Numbered from the stretch's first letter, positions 1 through 8,212 are shown. The stretch: 16,780 nt of DNA from Candidatus Saccharibacteria bacterium UBA6575 (GCA_002434005.1 DJJF01000029.1:1-16780), one strand, 5' to 3'. Notes: generated by a model not told the origin, from the sequence alone. Numbers and translations are program-made.

Positions 1-1
1 G

Positions 2-7
2 TATAAT
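2..7 (+). promoter_or_regulatory. -10 box of the phospholipase D-like gene
   Basis: A perfect TATAAT ends 6 nt before the ATG at 14. Transcription would begin at or next to the A of the start codon, so the mRNA is predicted to be leaderless. The -35 region lies outside the window. Confidence 0.65.
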
Positions 8-13
8 AAGGCC

Positions 14-1000
14 ATGTCTTCCCCCAAGCTGCTGGTGACCCCCGATTATATCCGTGACGCCGTGAAGGAGATATCGAATGCCAAACACCGCGTCATCTTT
101 ATGTCTCTGATGTTCACCGACGATGACGTGACAGATGAGTTCGTCGACGCCATCGAGGCGGCAGCCGAGCGTGGCGTCAGCGTCCAGATTGCGGCCGACA
201 CGTTCACGTATGGTGAGCTGGGTGGTCATTTCCTACCCTTCAAGTTCTTCACTGAAAAGTCGCGCGCCACCACGACTTCCGTCCGGGAGCTCACGAAGAA
301 GGGGGTAACGTTCAACTGGCTCGGACGCTTCAGCGTCACGCCGGTCAGCGGTCGGACGCACATCAAATGCCTCATCGTCGATGATGTCGTCTACTCGTTC
401 GGTGGTGTCAACCTGTACGGCAAGGACATCACCGGCAACGTCGATTACATGTTCAAATGTTCCGACGAACGGCTGGCCGACGACATGGTGCATGAGTTCA
501 ACCAGATCGCAAAGGCTGACCGCGGTCACTATGCCTATCGCAGTCATAAGTTTTCTTTCGGACCCCATACCATCCTGACCGACGGAGGATTCCAAGGAGA
601 CTCCATCATCTACCGACGTGCTACGGAGCTCGCCAAAGAAGCAAGCGACGTCCTGCTGGTGTCGCAGTACTGCCCGACCGGTAAGCTGAGCCGTATCCTA
701 AAGACCAAGCCGACTCAGCTTTATTTCAATCCGCCGGAACTGGCCGGTCCGCTCAATAAGATGGTGATTTCAGTCGGCATGTTCTTTTCAGGTCATAAGA
801 CCCTGTATGCGAAGAACCGCTACCTTCACGCCAAGTTCATGATCTTTACCATGCCCGACGGCCGGAAGGTAGCCCTTTCCGGTTCGCATAACTTCGTATA
901 CGGCGGCGTACTACTCGGCACACGCGAGATCGCACTTGAAACGGACGACCCGAAGATCGTCCGCCAACTTGAACGATTTTTTGAGTCTTACGTAGCCTGA
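14..1000 (+). CDS. Phospholipase D-like (HKD superfamily) protein, cardiolipin synthase-type
   Basis: This 328-residue protein has the two-lobed layout of the PLD superfamily, which transfers or hydrolyses phosphodiester bonds in phospholipids or nucleic acids. The first HKD motif is complete (H116, K118, D123 in HIKCLIVDD, followed by FGGVN). The second begins HAKFMIFT at H272/K274 and is followed by SGSHNF, but the position expected to hold Asp is Thr, so this half is degenerate. There is no signal peptide or membrane segment, unlike membrane cardiolipin synthases, so a cytosolic or peripheral role is likely. The start is the ATG 6 nt after a TATAAT box with no Shine-Dalgarno. The gene overlaps trxB tail to tail by 13 bp. 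The superfamily call is firm; the substrate is not known. Confidence 0.85.
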   Translation: MSSPKLLVTPDYIRDAVKEISNAKHRVIFMSLMFTDDDVTDEFVDAIEAAAERGVSVQIAADTFTYGELGGHFLPFKFFTEKSRATTTSVRELTKKGVTFNWLGRFSVTPVSGRTHIKCLIVDDVVYSFGGVNLYGKDITGNVDYMFKCSDERLADDMVHEFNQIAKADRGHYAYRSHKFSFGPHTILTDGGFQGDSIIYRRATELAKEASDVLLVSQYCPTGKLSRILKTKPTQLYFNPPELAGPLNKMVISVGMFFSGHKTLYAKNRYLHAKFMIFTMPDGRKVALSGSHNFVYGGVLLGTREIALETDDPKIVRQLERFFESYVA

Positions 1001-1956
1001 GGCTCGGCGTCATTGCCGACGTGATGATTTAAGCCGTCCAGATATTCCCGAATGTTGAGTGCTGCCGTCGCGCCTTCACCTACCGCACTAGCGATCTGAA
1101 GGGTGGCACCGCTTCGCACGTCACCACTGGCATAGACACCCTTCATGCTCGTTTGCAGCATGGTATCGGTTTTAATCAGGCCCACTTCGTCGAGTTCGAT
1201 CGCAGAATCTTTTAAGAATCCAGTGTTTGGAAGCAGTCCTACGAATACAAAGACACCGTCGACATCGATTGTCTTTTCGTCGCCGTTATCATTGACTTGT
1301 ACGGACGTGATTTTACCGTCTGACGCAATAATCTCCTGCGTCGATGTCCCGAGATGGACCGTGACCTTTCCTTCGTCGACATATTTCTGTAATTCTTTTT
1401 CGAGTACATCACTGGCTGAAATCGTACTTCGGACCAGGAGATCAATGTGGCTCGCAAAGCGCGTCAGAAAGATCGTTTCTTGTAAGGCTGAGTTGCCGCC
1501 ACCGATGACTGCAAGCTTTTTGTCACGGTAAAATGCGCCGTCACAAGTTGCACAGTAATGCACGCCGCGGCCGAAGTTCTCAGCCTCACCCGGCACTCCC
1601 GTTTTCTTGTAATCACTACCAGTTGCAATCAGCACCGCTTTTGCTTTGACATCTTGTCCGTCAACAACAACCACTTTGTGATCGCCCTCGTCGCGGATTT
1701 CTGATACCTCACCGAGTTCAATCTGCGCACCAAAGCGTTCCGCTTGAGCCTGCAACTGTCCTGCCAGTCGCATCCCTTCGATTCCTTCAGGGAAACCTGG
1801 ATAGTTGTCCACTTTGTCAGTGATTGCCGCCATGCCGCCAACGACTGCTTTTTCATATAGCACCGTGTCTATGTCTTCGCGGGTGGTATAGACACTTGCT
1901 GCTAGCGCACTTGGTCCCGCGCCAATCATAATGACATCACGAATATCAGTTGCCAT
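988..1956 (-). CDS. trxB: Thioredoxin-disulfide reductase
   Basis: This is an NADPH-dependent flavoenzyme that reduces thioredoxin and so supplies electrons for cytosolic disulfide reduction. The 322-residue length and domain order are typical. The FAD dinucleotide motif is at residues 12-17 (GAGPSA, with Ser where Ala-Gly is usual). The redox-active CATC is at 135-138 and the NADPH motif GGGNSA at 152-157. The C-terminal FAD motif (YASGDVRSG) lies about residue 270-285. The ATG overlaps the stop of the upstream FKBP gene as TAATG, and an AAGGA sits 8-9 nt before it, so translation is probably coupled. It shares the FKBP promoter. Pairing with an isomerase suggests a joint role in thiol and protein-folding maintenance, which is inference. 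Confidence 0.95.
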   Translation of the reverse strand: MATDIRDVIMIGAGPSALAASVYTTREDIDTVLYEKAVVGGMAAITDKVDNYPGFPEGIEGMRLAGQLQAQAERFGAQIELGEVSEIRDEGDHKVVVVDGQDVKAKAVLIATGSDYKKTGVPGEAENFGRGVHYCATCDGAFYRDKKLAVIGGGNSALQETIFLTRFASHIDLLVRSTISASDVLEKELQKYVDEGKVTVHLGTSTQEIIASDGKITSVQVNDNGDEKTIDVDGVFVFVGLLPNTGFLKDSAIELDEVGLIKTDTMLQTSMKGVYASGDVRSGATLQIASAVGEGATAALNIREYLDGLNHHVGNDAEPQAT

Positions 1957-2510
1957 TACTTCAGTTCCTTGACTTCAACAATAAACTGCAGCGGGCCAAC
2001 TGGACGCCCGTCGCCGTTATCAGTTGCGCCGTATGCCTTGTCAGCTGGAATTGTCAGCTTCACTGTAGATCCAACTTTGACACCAGTAAGTCCTTCGGTC
2101 CAACCTTTGATCACTTCGCCAAGACTGAATTCGGTTGGCGTTGTTGTACCGCTCTTGTTGGTGCTGTCAAAGATTTTTCCGTCGCTTGTCCAGCCAAAAT
2201 AATTGGCAGATATTTTAGAATCGGCCGTTAAGACTTGGCCCGTTCCTTCGACAAGCGTGTCGACCTTTAAGGCCGTCACAGCGTTGGCATCAAATGCCTC
2301 AGCCGCATATCCATTCAGTGGCTGGTTGGCCTTCGCTTGCTGTTCTTGGTATTCTTTCAGCGCTTTCTGATATTCTGCCTGTTGATTTGCGGTATCGGCT
2401 GCTTCATTTTGCGGCGCTAGAATCATTGCTACGAATCCTGCGATCGTTCCAACCGTCAGTACGACGGCGATGACCCAGATACCCGCACGCTGTGCGGTAG
2501 ATGTTGCCAT
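1956..2510 (-). CDS. Membrane-anchored FKBP-type peptidyl-prolyl cis-trans isomerase
   Basis: This 184-residue protein should catalyse proline isomerisation in proteins outside the membrane. An N-terminal hydrophobic segment (about 10-32) follows a short basic start and lacks an obvious lipobox, so it is probably an uncleaved anchor. Residues 36-62 are rich in Gln, Glu, Lys and Ala and likely helical or coiled. The FKBP domain occupies about 85-184, shown by GKIFDST, FSLGEVIKGWTEGL, VGSTVKLTIPADKAYG and the closing LQFIVEVKELK. The usual HYTGW is NYFGW here. The ATG has a good Shine-Dalgarno (AAAGGGGA, about 4 nt upstream). It is first in an operon with trxB, overlapping by 1 nt. Confidence 0.92.
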   Translation of the reverse strand: MATSTAQRAGIWVIAVVLTVGTIAGFVAMILAPQNEAADTANQQAEYQKALKEYQEQQAKANQPLNGYAAEAFDANAVTALKVDTLVEGTGQVLTADSKISANYFGWTSDGKIFDSTNKSGTTTPTEFSLGEVIKGWTEGLTGVKVGSTVKLTIPADKAYGATDNGDGRPVGPLQFIVEVKELK

Positions 2511-2546
2511 AGTTCCCCTTTGTTCCCTGAATTGTTTACTTACCTT

Positions 2547-2552
2547 AGTATA
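2547..2552 (-). promoter_or_regulatory. -10 box of the FKBP-trxB operon
   Basis: TATACT on the minus strand sits directly after the pheT stop codon. It predicts a leader of about 30 nt that carries the FKBP Shine-Dalgarno. No convincing -35 was found; that region would lie in the 3' end of pheT. Confidence 0.5.
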
Positions 2553-5054
2553 TCAAACCACAGAACCATGAAGTTTAGCATCAACTTCATGAGCGATAGC
2601 TTCAACGATCGGCTTAACATCTTGATCCCGAAGCGTCGTCTCATGACTCGTCATTTTGAGACGCAGCGTCGTCGTCTTGAATGCTTCTCCCTCAGGTTCA
2701 TATACTCCAATTGGTTCTAGCGCGATGTCGATGTTGCCTCGGTGCTCTGCGATAGTTTCCCTAACCACACGCAGCAGTGCGTCGTAGTGAGTAGTAGCAT
2801 CTACGCGAATCGATACGTCCTGCGTCACACTCGGGAAACGTGAAAGCGGTTTGTACATGGCAGCTTTAGTTGTAACTAGATCAGTATGAAGTTCGAATCC
2901 AGCCGTGTATTCAGGGAGTTTGAATTTTGCTCGGACAGACGAGGTGAACTCACCAATCACGCCTCGCACCCGATCGTTTTTCACAATCACGACCGAGCGC
3001 TCAGGCTCGTATGGTGCAGCCAGTTGACGCGCCCACTCATCACGTGCGAAATCAAATTGAGACATCGGCAGGAGCTCAGACTCGTCCGTATCAATCACTT
3101 CCGATGCGTATCGCCTCGCACTGTAGTACGGCGACCCTTTTGGTTGATGTTTCACGTCATACGCAATGACTAATGCGATATGTTCATCCTCATTGGGAAC
3201 TTCAGGTTCTAACTCATCCATTTCACCCTTGTAGTGAACTTTGTTCCATTCAAATAGTGCAAACTCACCGTGACCAGCCTTAATATTCGGGTGAACTTTA
3301 TCTAGCAGGCTTGGCGTCAGGCTTAAACGGTAATACTGCAGATCGGGACTGAGCGCGTTCGATAATTTATAGGCATGCTCGGCGTCTTGGCCAGCTTGCT
3401 CCAGAAGTTTCTTATGAACAAAGCTATATGTCAGAACTTCATTTGCACCGGCTTGGTATAAATTCGTTCGGGCGATTCGCTTGAGCATCAAATGAGCGTT
3501 CTCAGCTGCAGGAGCGATGCTACGCATCGGCAGTTCGCGTGGCAACTTATCGAATCCATATAGACGGCCCACTTCTTCAACAATGTCTTCAGCCTGCTCA
3601 ATATCGGTTCGCCAAAACGGTACTTGATAATCTATGCCCGTTTCATCGGTGTCGGTAGCAAATTCAACATTCGAAAGCAGAGCCGCTACTTCTTCGTCTG
3701 TCAAAGACAATCCCAAGCGGCGATTAATGAATTCACTCGTAATCGTACCGGTTTCATCGTGCTGCAGTTTGTCATATCCACGGTCATATGAGTCCCCAAC
3801 GTCGTACGACTGCTTCGAAGCAACTCCGCCGCTAATGTCTGTGATCAGACTAGATAGGAGGGAGAGTACGACCGGGTTTTGGTACGGCGACTGGCCTTTA
3901 TTAAACCGCGTAAGTGCATCGGTAAAGACACCATGCCGCATGCTACTTTTACGAACACTGTACATATCGAAGTTCGCGACTTCCAGCACGATGTCAGTTG
4001 TCGTGTTCGACACTTCACTGTCTCCGCCCCCCATTATTCCTGCGAGGCCAATTGGTCCTTCTTTGTCAGCTACAACAATATCAGAATCATCGAGTTCATA
4101 CGTTTTGCCGTTTAGTAGCCGTATTGTTTCGCCTTTTACGGCCATACGCGCGCCTATCGAGGCTCCACGAATTTTCGCTAAGTCATAGGCATGTGTCGGC
4201 TGCGCCGTCAGTAACATAATATAATTCGTTGCATCGACAACATTGTTAATTGGCTTTCCGCCCATCCGTATGAGTGCACATTGAAGCCAGATAGGACTCG
4301 GTTTGATAGTAACGCCACGAATGATCTGGGCCATAAAACGCGGTGCGCCGTCTCCAGCATCATTAAAGACTGTCAGCTCCGATGCATCGGTAGCGGTACC
4401 AGGTAAACTTAACCGCTCGATGTCATACCAATCGGGACTGATAAATTTTTTGCCCTGTATACCAGCAATCTCACGGGCGACTCCGAGTTGACCAAATAGA
4501 TCGGGCCGGTGAGTAAACATCTTATTTTCAATTTCTATAAGTACGTCGTTCAATCCGTAGGCGTCTGCAAATGGGACTCCTGGCACAACATCGGCGCCGA
4601 TTGGTTTTGCCTCATCTGGATCGATTTCTAAAATACCTTCGTGAGAATCTCCAAGCCCGAGTTCCTTAGGACTGGCGAGCATACCGTTACTCATAACGCC
4701 TCGTAGTTCACGAGCTCCAAGAACAAATGGTTCCGTATCAGTTGCGGTAGAGGGAACGGTTGCGCCGGGTTTGAGCCAGACTGCAAACATGCCGGCCTTC
4801 ACATTTGGCGCTCCGCAGACAACTTGCGTTAGATCACCCGAGCCGTCATCCACCATGCAGACATGTAACTTATCGGCATTGGGGTGCTTTTCGCACGAAT
4901 CAACTTTTACGATAACGGCGCCCCTAAAGTGCTCGGATAGGTCGGTGACATCTTCGACCGTACCGAGTTGTCGGTTGATCATTCCTACCAATTCGTCTGT
5001 TGGTGGCAATGCAAAGTCTAGGTATTCTGTAATCTGATTCAGGCTAACGCGCAT
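2553..5054 (-). CDS. pheT: Phenylalanine--tRNA ligase beta subunit
   Basis: This is the beta subunit of the alpha2-beta2 enzyme that charges tRNA-Phe. The 833 residues are a normal length. The order is as expected: an N-terminal segment (MRVSLNQITEYL), an OB-fold tRNA-binding domain at about 40-150 (HPNADKLHVCMVD, VVCGAPNV), the B3/B4 editing region at about 210-400, the B5 domain at about 405-480, the catalytic-like core at about 490-690, and a C-terminal FDX-ACB anticodon-binding domain at about 740-833 (SRFPSVTQDVSIRV). It lies 25 nt after the DUF348/3D gene and has its own TATAAT 11 nt before the ATG, with a weak AAGG in between. It is separated from pheS by one gene. Confidence 0.97.
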   Translation of the reverse strand: MRVSLNQITEYLDFALPPTDELVGMINRQLGTVEDVTDLSEHFRGAVIVKVDSCEKHPNADKLHVCMVDDGSGDLTQVVCGAPNVKAGMFAVWLKPGATVPSTATDTEPFVLGARELRGVMSNGMLASPKELGLGDSHEGILEIDPDEAKPIGADVVPGVPFADAYGLNDVLIEIENKMFTHRPDLFGQLGVAREIAGIQGKKFISPDWYDIERLSLPGTATDASELTVFNDAGDGAPRFMAQIIRGVTIKPSPIWLQCALIRMGGKPINNVVDATNYIMLLTAQPTHAYDLAKIRGASIGARMAVKGETIRLLNGKTYELDDSDIVVADKEGPIGLAGIMGGGDSEVSNTTTDIVLEVANFDMYSVRKSSMRHGVFTDALTRFNKGQSPYQNPVVLSLLSSLITDISGGVASKQSYDVGDSYDRGYDKLQHDETGTITSEFINRRLGLSLTDEEVAALLSNVEFATDTDETGIDYQVPFWRTDIEQAEDIVEEVGRLYGFDKLPRELPMRSIAPAAENAHLMLKRIARTNLYQAGANEVLTYSFVHKKLLEQAGQDAEHAYKLSNALSPDLQYYRLSLTPSLLDKVHPNIKAGHGEFALFEWNKVHYKGEMDELEPEVPNEDEHIALVIAYDVKHQPKGSPYYSARRYASEVIDTDESELLPMSQFDFARDEWARQLAAPYEPERSVVIVKNDRVRGVIGEFTSSVRAKFKLPEYTAGFELHTDLVTTKAAMYKPLSRFPSVTQDVSIRVDATTHYDALLRVVRETIAEHRGNIDIALEPIGVYEPEGEAFKTTTLRLKMTSHETTLRDQDVKPIVEAIAHEVDAKLHGSVV

Positions 5055-5065
5055 AACTGCCTTGA

Positions 5066-5071
5066 ATTATA
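5066..5071 (-). promoter_or_regulatory. -10 box upstream of pheT
   Basis: GGCTATAAT on the minus strand lies in the 25-nt gap after the upstream gene and ends 11 nt before the pheT ATG. It would give a leader of about 4-5 nt. No good -35 is visible, so pheT may also be read through from upstream. Confidence 0.5.
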
Positions 5072-5079
5072 GCCTATTT

Positions 5080-5952
5080 TTACTGGCCGTTATAGTTCGT
5101 CCAATCCGTTGCGAGGTCAAATCCATACGGATGGCGTGCGGCGAATCCACCGGTGTCATATACTTTTCCGGGACCAAGGCTCGTTTCGACAACCGAACAA
5201 CGAGGATACGAGTTCAGGTTCGCCGCAACTAACACGTATCCGTTTTGATCTACCTTGGCGCCGTCAGAGCGTATAGAGTACGAACCGCCACATGCTCGCA
5301 TAACCACATTCATAGGCAAATCATAATAAGTTTCTCTGTGTGCGACACCATTACTGTCAACAAATATCTGTGCACCCTTTGACCGGGTCAGGGCATCTGG
5401 CCGCGGCGTAAATGCCACCACCTGAGGTTTCGTTTCCTTAATGGGCTCTGGTTCGGCTCGTTGGATTTCAAGCACAATCGGCGTACCTTCGCTCGTGATG
5501 CTACCAGTCTTAAATGTAGCCTCGTCTTTCGACCCAAGCGAGGTAAGATTTGCGGCTTTTAAAATGGTATTTGGAGACTGCGCAGTAGTAACAACAGACT
5601 GCCGCATCGCCCCGTCTTTCACGGCAACTAATCGAGACCGATATATGATGACGTCGACGTATTGTCCGCTTAGCTTACTGTTCGCCGTTGGCTCGAGCAC
5701 ATCCTGCGGGTTGAGTTTAATCTCAGTTTTCTCTAAGGCTCCGCCAACCGTATCGGCACGTGTTAATACGACTTGTTTTTGGCCACGGTCATAGAACGTA
5801 ACGAGGCGCTTTGTACCAACTGGCTCGATTGATCCAAGGACCCCAACCCAAACGATACATAGATACATAATCGCCCCAGCAGCAATGATCGTCAAAATTC
5901 TTTTATACGTTCCAAAAATCCTTGAGAAGCTCGCACCAGCTTTTCGTATCAT
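5080..5952 (-). CDS. Secreted or membrane-anchored DUF348 - 3D domain protein (YabE/RpfB-like)
   Basis: This 290-residue protein resembles actinobacterial and firmicute cell-wall proteins of the RpfB/YabE type. A membrane segment spans about 20-43. Two DUF348-like ubiquitin-fold repeats follow at about 48-145 (VTFYDRGQKQVVLTRADTVG, then VVTTAQSPNTILKAANLTS). A Pro/Glu/Lys linker leads to a C-terminal 3D-like domain at about 205-285, with YDTGGF and DLATDW supplying the aspartates. 3D domains are double-psi beta barrels, and relatives cleave peptidoglycan glycan strands. Both RpfB's transglycosylase and G5 domain are missing. It lies between pheS and pheT on the same strand. A weak TATAGG lies 6 nt before the ATG. 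The domain calls come from pattern reading; murein cleavage is inference. Confidence 0.75.
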   Translation of the reverse strand: MIRKAGASFSRIFGTYKRILTIIAAGAIMYLCIVWVGVLGSIEPVGTKRLVTFYDRGQKQVVLTRADTVGGALEKTEIKLNPQDVLEPTANSKLSGQYVDVIIYRSRLVAVKDGAMRQSVVTTAQSPNTILKAANLTSLGSKDEATFKTGSITSEGTPIVLEIQRAEPEPIKETKPQVVAFTPRPDALTRSKGAQIFVDSNGVAHRETYYDLPMNVVMRACGGSYSIRSDGAKVDQNGYVLVAANLNSYPRCSVVETSLGPGKVYDTGGFAARHPYGFDLATDWTNYNGQ

Positions 5953-5976
5953 AGGAAGCCTATAGGTGAGTCATGG

Positions 5977-7023
5977 TTAGAACTGTTTTAAAAAGTCTAG
6001 TTTTGCTGAATGGAAATGTCGCACATCTTCAATGGCGTACTTCATCATAACTAGTCGGTCTACGCCGCACCCAAAGGCAAATCCTGTATGGACATTTGGA
6101 TCAATCCCAGCTGCTTTTAACACGTTCGGGTGAATCATGCCGCAGCCGAGTAGCTCTATCCAGCCCTCGCCGGAACATACTTTGCAAGCAGGATCTTCGC
6201 CGCCACAAAATGGACAACTTAACGCGAACTCAAAGCTTGGTTCGGTAAATGGGAAGTAGAACGGATTTACCCGGACATTCAGTGTGCGTTCGTAATATTC
6301 TTCTAGGAATTTTTGGAGCGTCGCGATCAACATTCCGGCGTGGACGTTTTCAGCCACATAGACACCTTCAACTTGATAGAAGGTGTGCTCATGCCTAGCA
6401 TCTACGTCTTCATTTCGGAACACACGGTCCGGCACAACTGCTGCAATCGCATCACCAGATTCGAGGTTTGATTTATATTTTTTCAGGATTCTATTCTGCA
6501 TCGTGCTAGTGTGCGCCGGTGCGATTAACGGTGAGCCATCACTATCGGTTTCAACAGTCATGAACGTATCGTAGTCATCGCGTGCAGGGTGACCTTTTGG
6601 AAAGTTGAGAGCTTCAAACATATGATACTGATCGTCAATTTCACGGGACTGTTCAATGACAAATCCCATGCGACTGAATATTTCACTCAAGCGCGAGATC
6701 TCAGCCATGAGCGGATGGATCGAGCCTTGCTCTGAAGGGAGTAACTCAGGCTTCGGGGCATTGCTATCAAACGGCGCCGTCACGTCAATGGATCTAAGTT
6801 CTTTGACTGCCACGGATTCCGAATCAACCATGGCTTTTAGTTCATTCGATAATGCGTTTACAGACTGACCAAATCCTGCACGTTCGTGGGGTTCGAGAGT
6901 CGGGATCACGCTAAAAAGCTCTTTGAGTTCACGAGATTTCAAGATATCAGATTTATTCGAAAGCGTTTCATAACGCTTCAAAAGTTCCGCACGAGCAGTC
7001 GCAATTCTATCAGAGGGGCTCAT
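5977..7023 (-). CDS. pheS: Phenylalanine--tRNA ligase alpha subunit
   Basis: This is the catalytic alpha subunit, which activates phenylalanine with ATP and transfers it to tRNA-Phe. I start it at MSPSDR (348 aa) rather than 24 codons upstream, because the extra stretch is arginine-rich, unlike the family, and covers the promoter. Residues 1-80 form the tRNA-binding coiled coil. Class II motifs follow: HPLMAEI, GFVIEQSREIDD, FPKGHPARDD, HTSTMQNRIL, FRNEDVDARHEHTFYQVEG, YFPFTEPSFE, and GFAFGCGVDRLVMMKY near the C-terminus. A four-cysteine insert (CPFCGG ... CKVCSGEGW) just before the ELLGCGMIHP strand could bind zinc. A TATACT ends 9 nt before the ATG, giving a leader of about 2-3 nt. Confidence 0.97.
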   Translation of the reverse strand: MSPSDRIATARAELLKRYETLSNKSDILKSRELKELFSVIPTLEPHERAGFGQSVNALSNELKAMVDSESVAVKELRSIDVTAPFDSNAPKPELLPSEQGSIHPLMAEISRLSEIFSRMGFVIEQSREIDDQYHMFEALNFPKGHPARDDYDTFMTVETDSDGSPLIAPAHTSTMQNRILKKYKSNLESGDAIAAVVPDRVFRNEDVDARHEHTFYQVEGVYVAENVHAGMLIATLQKFLEEYYERTLNVRVNPFYFPFTEPSFEFALSCPFCGGEDPACKVCSGEGWIELLGCGMIHPNVLKAAGIDPNVHTGFAFGCGVDRLVMMKYAIEDVRHFHSAKLDFLKQF

Positions 7024-7032
7024 ATTCTTATA

Positions 7033-7038
7033 AGTATA
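7033..7038 (-). promoter_or_regulatory. -10 box of pheS
   Basis: CCGCTATACT on the minus strand ends 9 nt before the chosen pheS ATG. A TTGTCG lies 18 nt upstream as a possible -35, inside the end of the preceding small gene. Confidence 0.6.
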
Positions 7039-7048
7039 GCGGCATCGC

Positions 7049-7282
7049 CTAGCTGACGACAAGCCAGATGATAATACCAATCGTTGCGAACGCAATCAGT
7101 ATCCAAACCCATGCGAGGCTCGTAGTCGTCTTCGTCTTTTCAAGATAGGCAGAGTCGGTTACGCCGTCAGGTCGATCTGAATCTGCTTCGAGCGATTTTT
7201 TCTTCGCTTTTTCAGCTAACTCAGCAGCAATCCGCTTTTGTAATTCGGTTCGCTCGTTCTGCTGATTCATGAATAAGGCCAT
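7049..7282 (-). CDS. Small single-pass membrane protein of unknown function
   Basis: This 77-residue protein has a charged N-terminal half, rich in Glu, Lys, Arg and Gln with helical character (about 8-33). A polar linker follows, then one strongly hydrophobic C-terminal segment (about 55-76: SLAWVWILIAFATIGIIIWL). The layout is that of a tail-anchored or single-pass inner-membrane protein. I chose the upstream ATG (MALFMNQQ) over the internal MNQQ because an extended -10, TGCTATACT, ends 7 nt before it, matching the other promoters in this window. It sits just upstream of pheS on the same strand, but pheS has its own -10. I do not recognise the family. Confidence 0.7.
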   Translation of the reverse strand: MALFMNQQNERTELQKRIAAELAEKAKKKSLEADSDRPDGVTDSAYLEKTKTTTSLAWVWILIAFATIGIIIWLVVS

Positions 7283-7289
7283 TACCTGT

Positions 7290-7298
7290 AGTATAGCA
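7290..7298 (-). promoter_or_regulatory. Extended -10 of the small membrane protein gene
   Basis: Minus-strand TGCTATACT ends 7 nt before the ATG, so the transcript is leaderless or nearly so. It diverges from the aquaporin promoter (same TGCTATACT on the plus strand), with about 20 bp between the two elements. Confidence 0.65.
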
Positions 7299-7315
7299 TT
7301 TTCCTTGTGGTGGCA

Positions 7316-7324
7316 TGCTATACT
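7316..7324 (+). promoter_or_regulatory. Extended -10 of the aquaporin gene
   Basis: TGCTATACT on the plus strand lies 34 nt before the aquaporin ATG. It predicts a leader of about 28 nt that includes the strong AGGAGGG Shine-Dalgarno at about 7344-7350. Confidence 0.65.
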
Positions 7325-7358
7325 GGAGCCATATTTCTATATAAGGAGGGAAATATCC

Positions 7359-8198
7359 ATGGCAACTAAGAAAACGGCCGCCTCGACCAAAAAGTCGGTC
7401 AAGAAACCGGCGCCATCCGTCAAGAAAACATCAACTAAAGTTACGACCGTGAAGGCCTCTGCGCCAGCTGCAGCTTCAAGCCGCGCTGCTCGTTTTAGGT
7501 TTACTCGTGCACCACTACTAACAGCATCGATTGCTGAGTTCATCGGAACATTCCTGCTCGCAACCGTCGTGCTCGCCGCATCTGGCCAGCCGCTATTCGT
7601 ACTATTTGCCGTTCTGGCAATCGTATTGGTAGTCGGTGGTGTTTCAGGCGCACACCTAAACCCAGCGCTTACGATTGGTGCACTTGCAACTCGTCGTATT
7701 AGTCTTACTCGTGCTGCAGGTTACGTAGTCGCCCAAGTACTTGGTGCCCTGCTTGCACTCGTAGTACTAAACGCATTCGTTTCGGCTGCTCCAGAAGTCA
7801 GCCAGCAAGCGCAAGCTTTCGGACAGTCTGCTCCAACGCTGTTTAGCGCTCCTGCGATTGCTGACGGTAAAGAATGGACTGTACTAGCTGCAGAACTACT
7901 CGGTAGCCTCGTGCTTGCATTTGGTGTTGCTGCCGGTGTACGTATGTCACGTGCGGGTGATCTCACTCACGCATTCGCGTACGGCGCAACACTATACGTT
8001 GCCCTGCTTCTTGCAGGCACGGCAGCCAACTACGTTGGTGCAGCAGCCGTTCTAAACCCAGCGGTTGCAGGTTCTCTGCAGGCACTGAAGTTTGAACTGT
8101 GGCCTATCCTGGTCTACGTTGTCACTCCACTGGTTGGTGGTGTACTCGGTTTCGCACTGAGTGACCTTCTGCGCTCTGACGCAGACGTCGTCGCCTAG
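7359..8198 (+). CDS. MIP-family aquaporin / glycerol channel with a lysine-rich N-terminal tail
   Basis: This 279-residue membrane channel should conduct water or small neutral solutes. I start it at MATKKT because a strong AGGAGGG lies 8 nt upstream and an extended -10 precedes that. About six membrane helices span 52-275. Both half-helix pore motifs are present: HLNPALT (N at about 101) and VLNPAVA (N at about 233), so the two NPA signatures are intact. The first about 48 residues are unusual for the family: they are built of Lys, Ala, Ser, Thr and Pro (TKKTAASTKKSVKKPAPSVKK), like histone H1-type tails, and must be cytosolic if topology is normal. The gene is monocistronic and ends at a strong terminator shared with rmuC. 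Water versus glycerol selectivity cannot be settled by eye. Confidence 0.93.
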   Translation: MATKKTAASTKKSVKKPAPSVKKTSTKVTTVKASAPAAASSRAARFRFTRAPLLTASIAEFIGTFLLATVVLAASGQPLFVLFAVLAIVLVVGGVSGAHLNPALTIGALATRRISLTRAAGYVVAQVLGALLALVVLNAFVSAAPEVSQQAQAFGQSAPTLFSAPAIADGKEWTVLAAELLGSLVLAFGVAAGVRMSRAGDLTHAFAYGATLYVALLLAGTAANYVGAAAVLNPAVAGSLQALKFELWPILVYVVTPLVGGVLGFALSDLLRSDADVVA

Positions 8199-8210
8199 GT
8201 TCGATCGAAC
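8199..8210. repeat. 12-bp perfect palindrome
   Basis: GTTCGATCGAAC begins right after the aquaporin stop codon and just before the terminator. It could be a protein-binding site, part of the mRNA 3' end, or chance. Confidence 0.5.
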
Positions 8211-8212
8211 TA

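Noticed and set aside
233..595. Open frame antisense to the PLD-like gene
   Set aside because: It is a shadow of a clear PLD-superfamily gene, with no start signals of its own.
3634..4188. Long serine-rich open frame antisense to pheT
   Set aside because: It lies wholly inside pheT, is low-complexity and has no promoter or ribosome-binding site.
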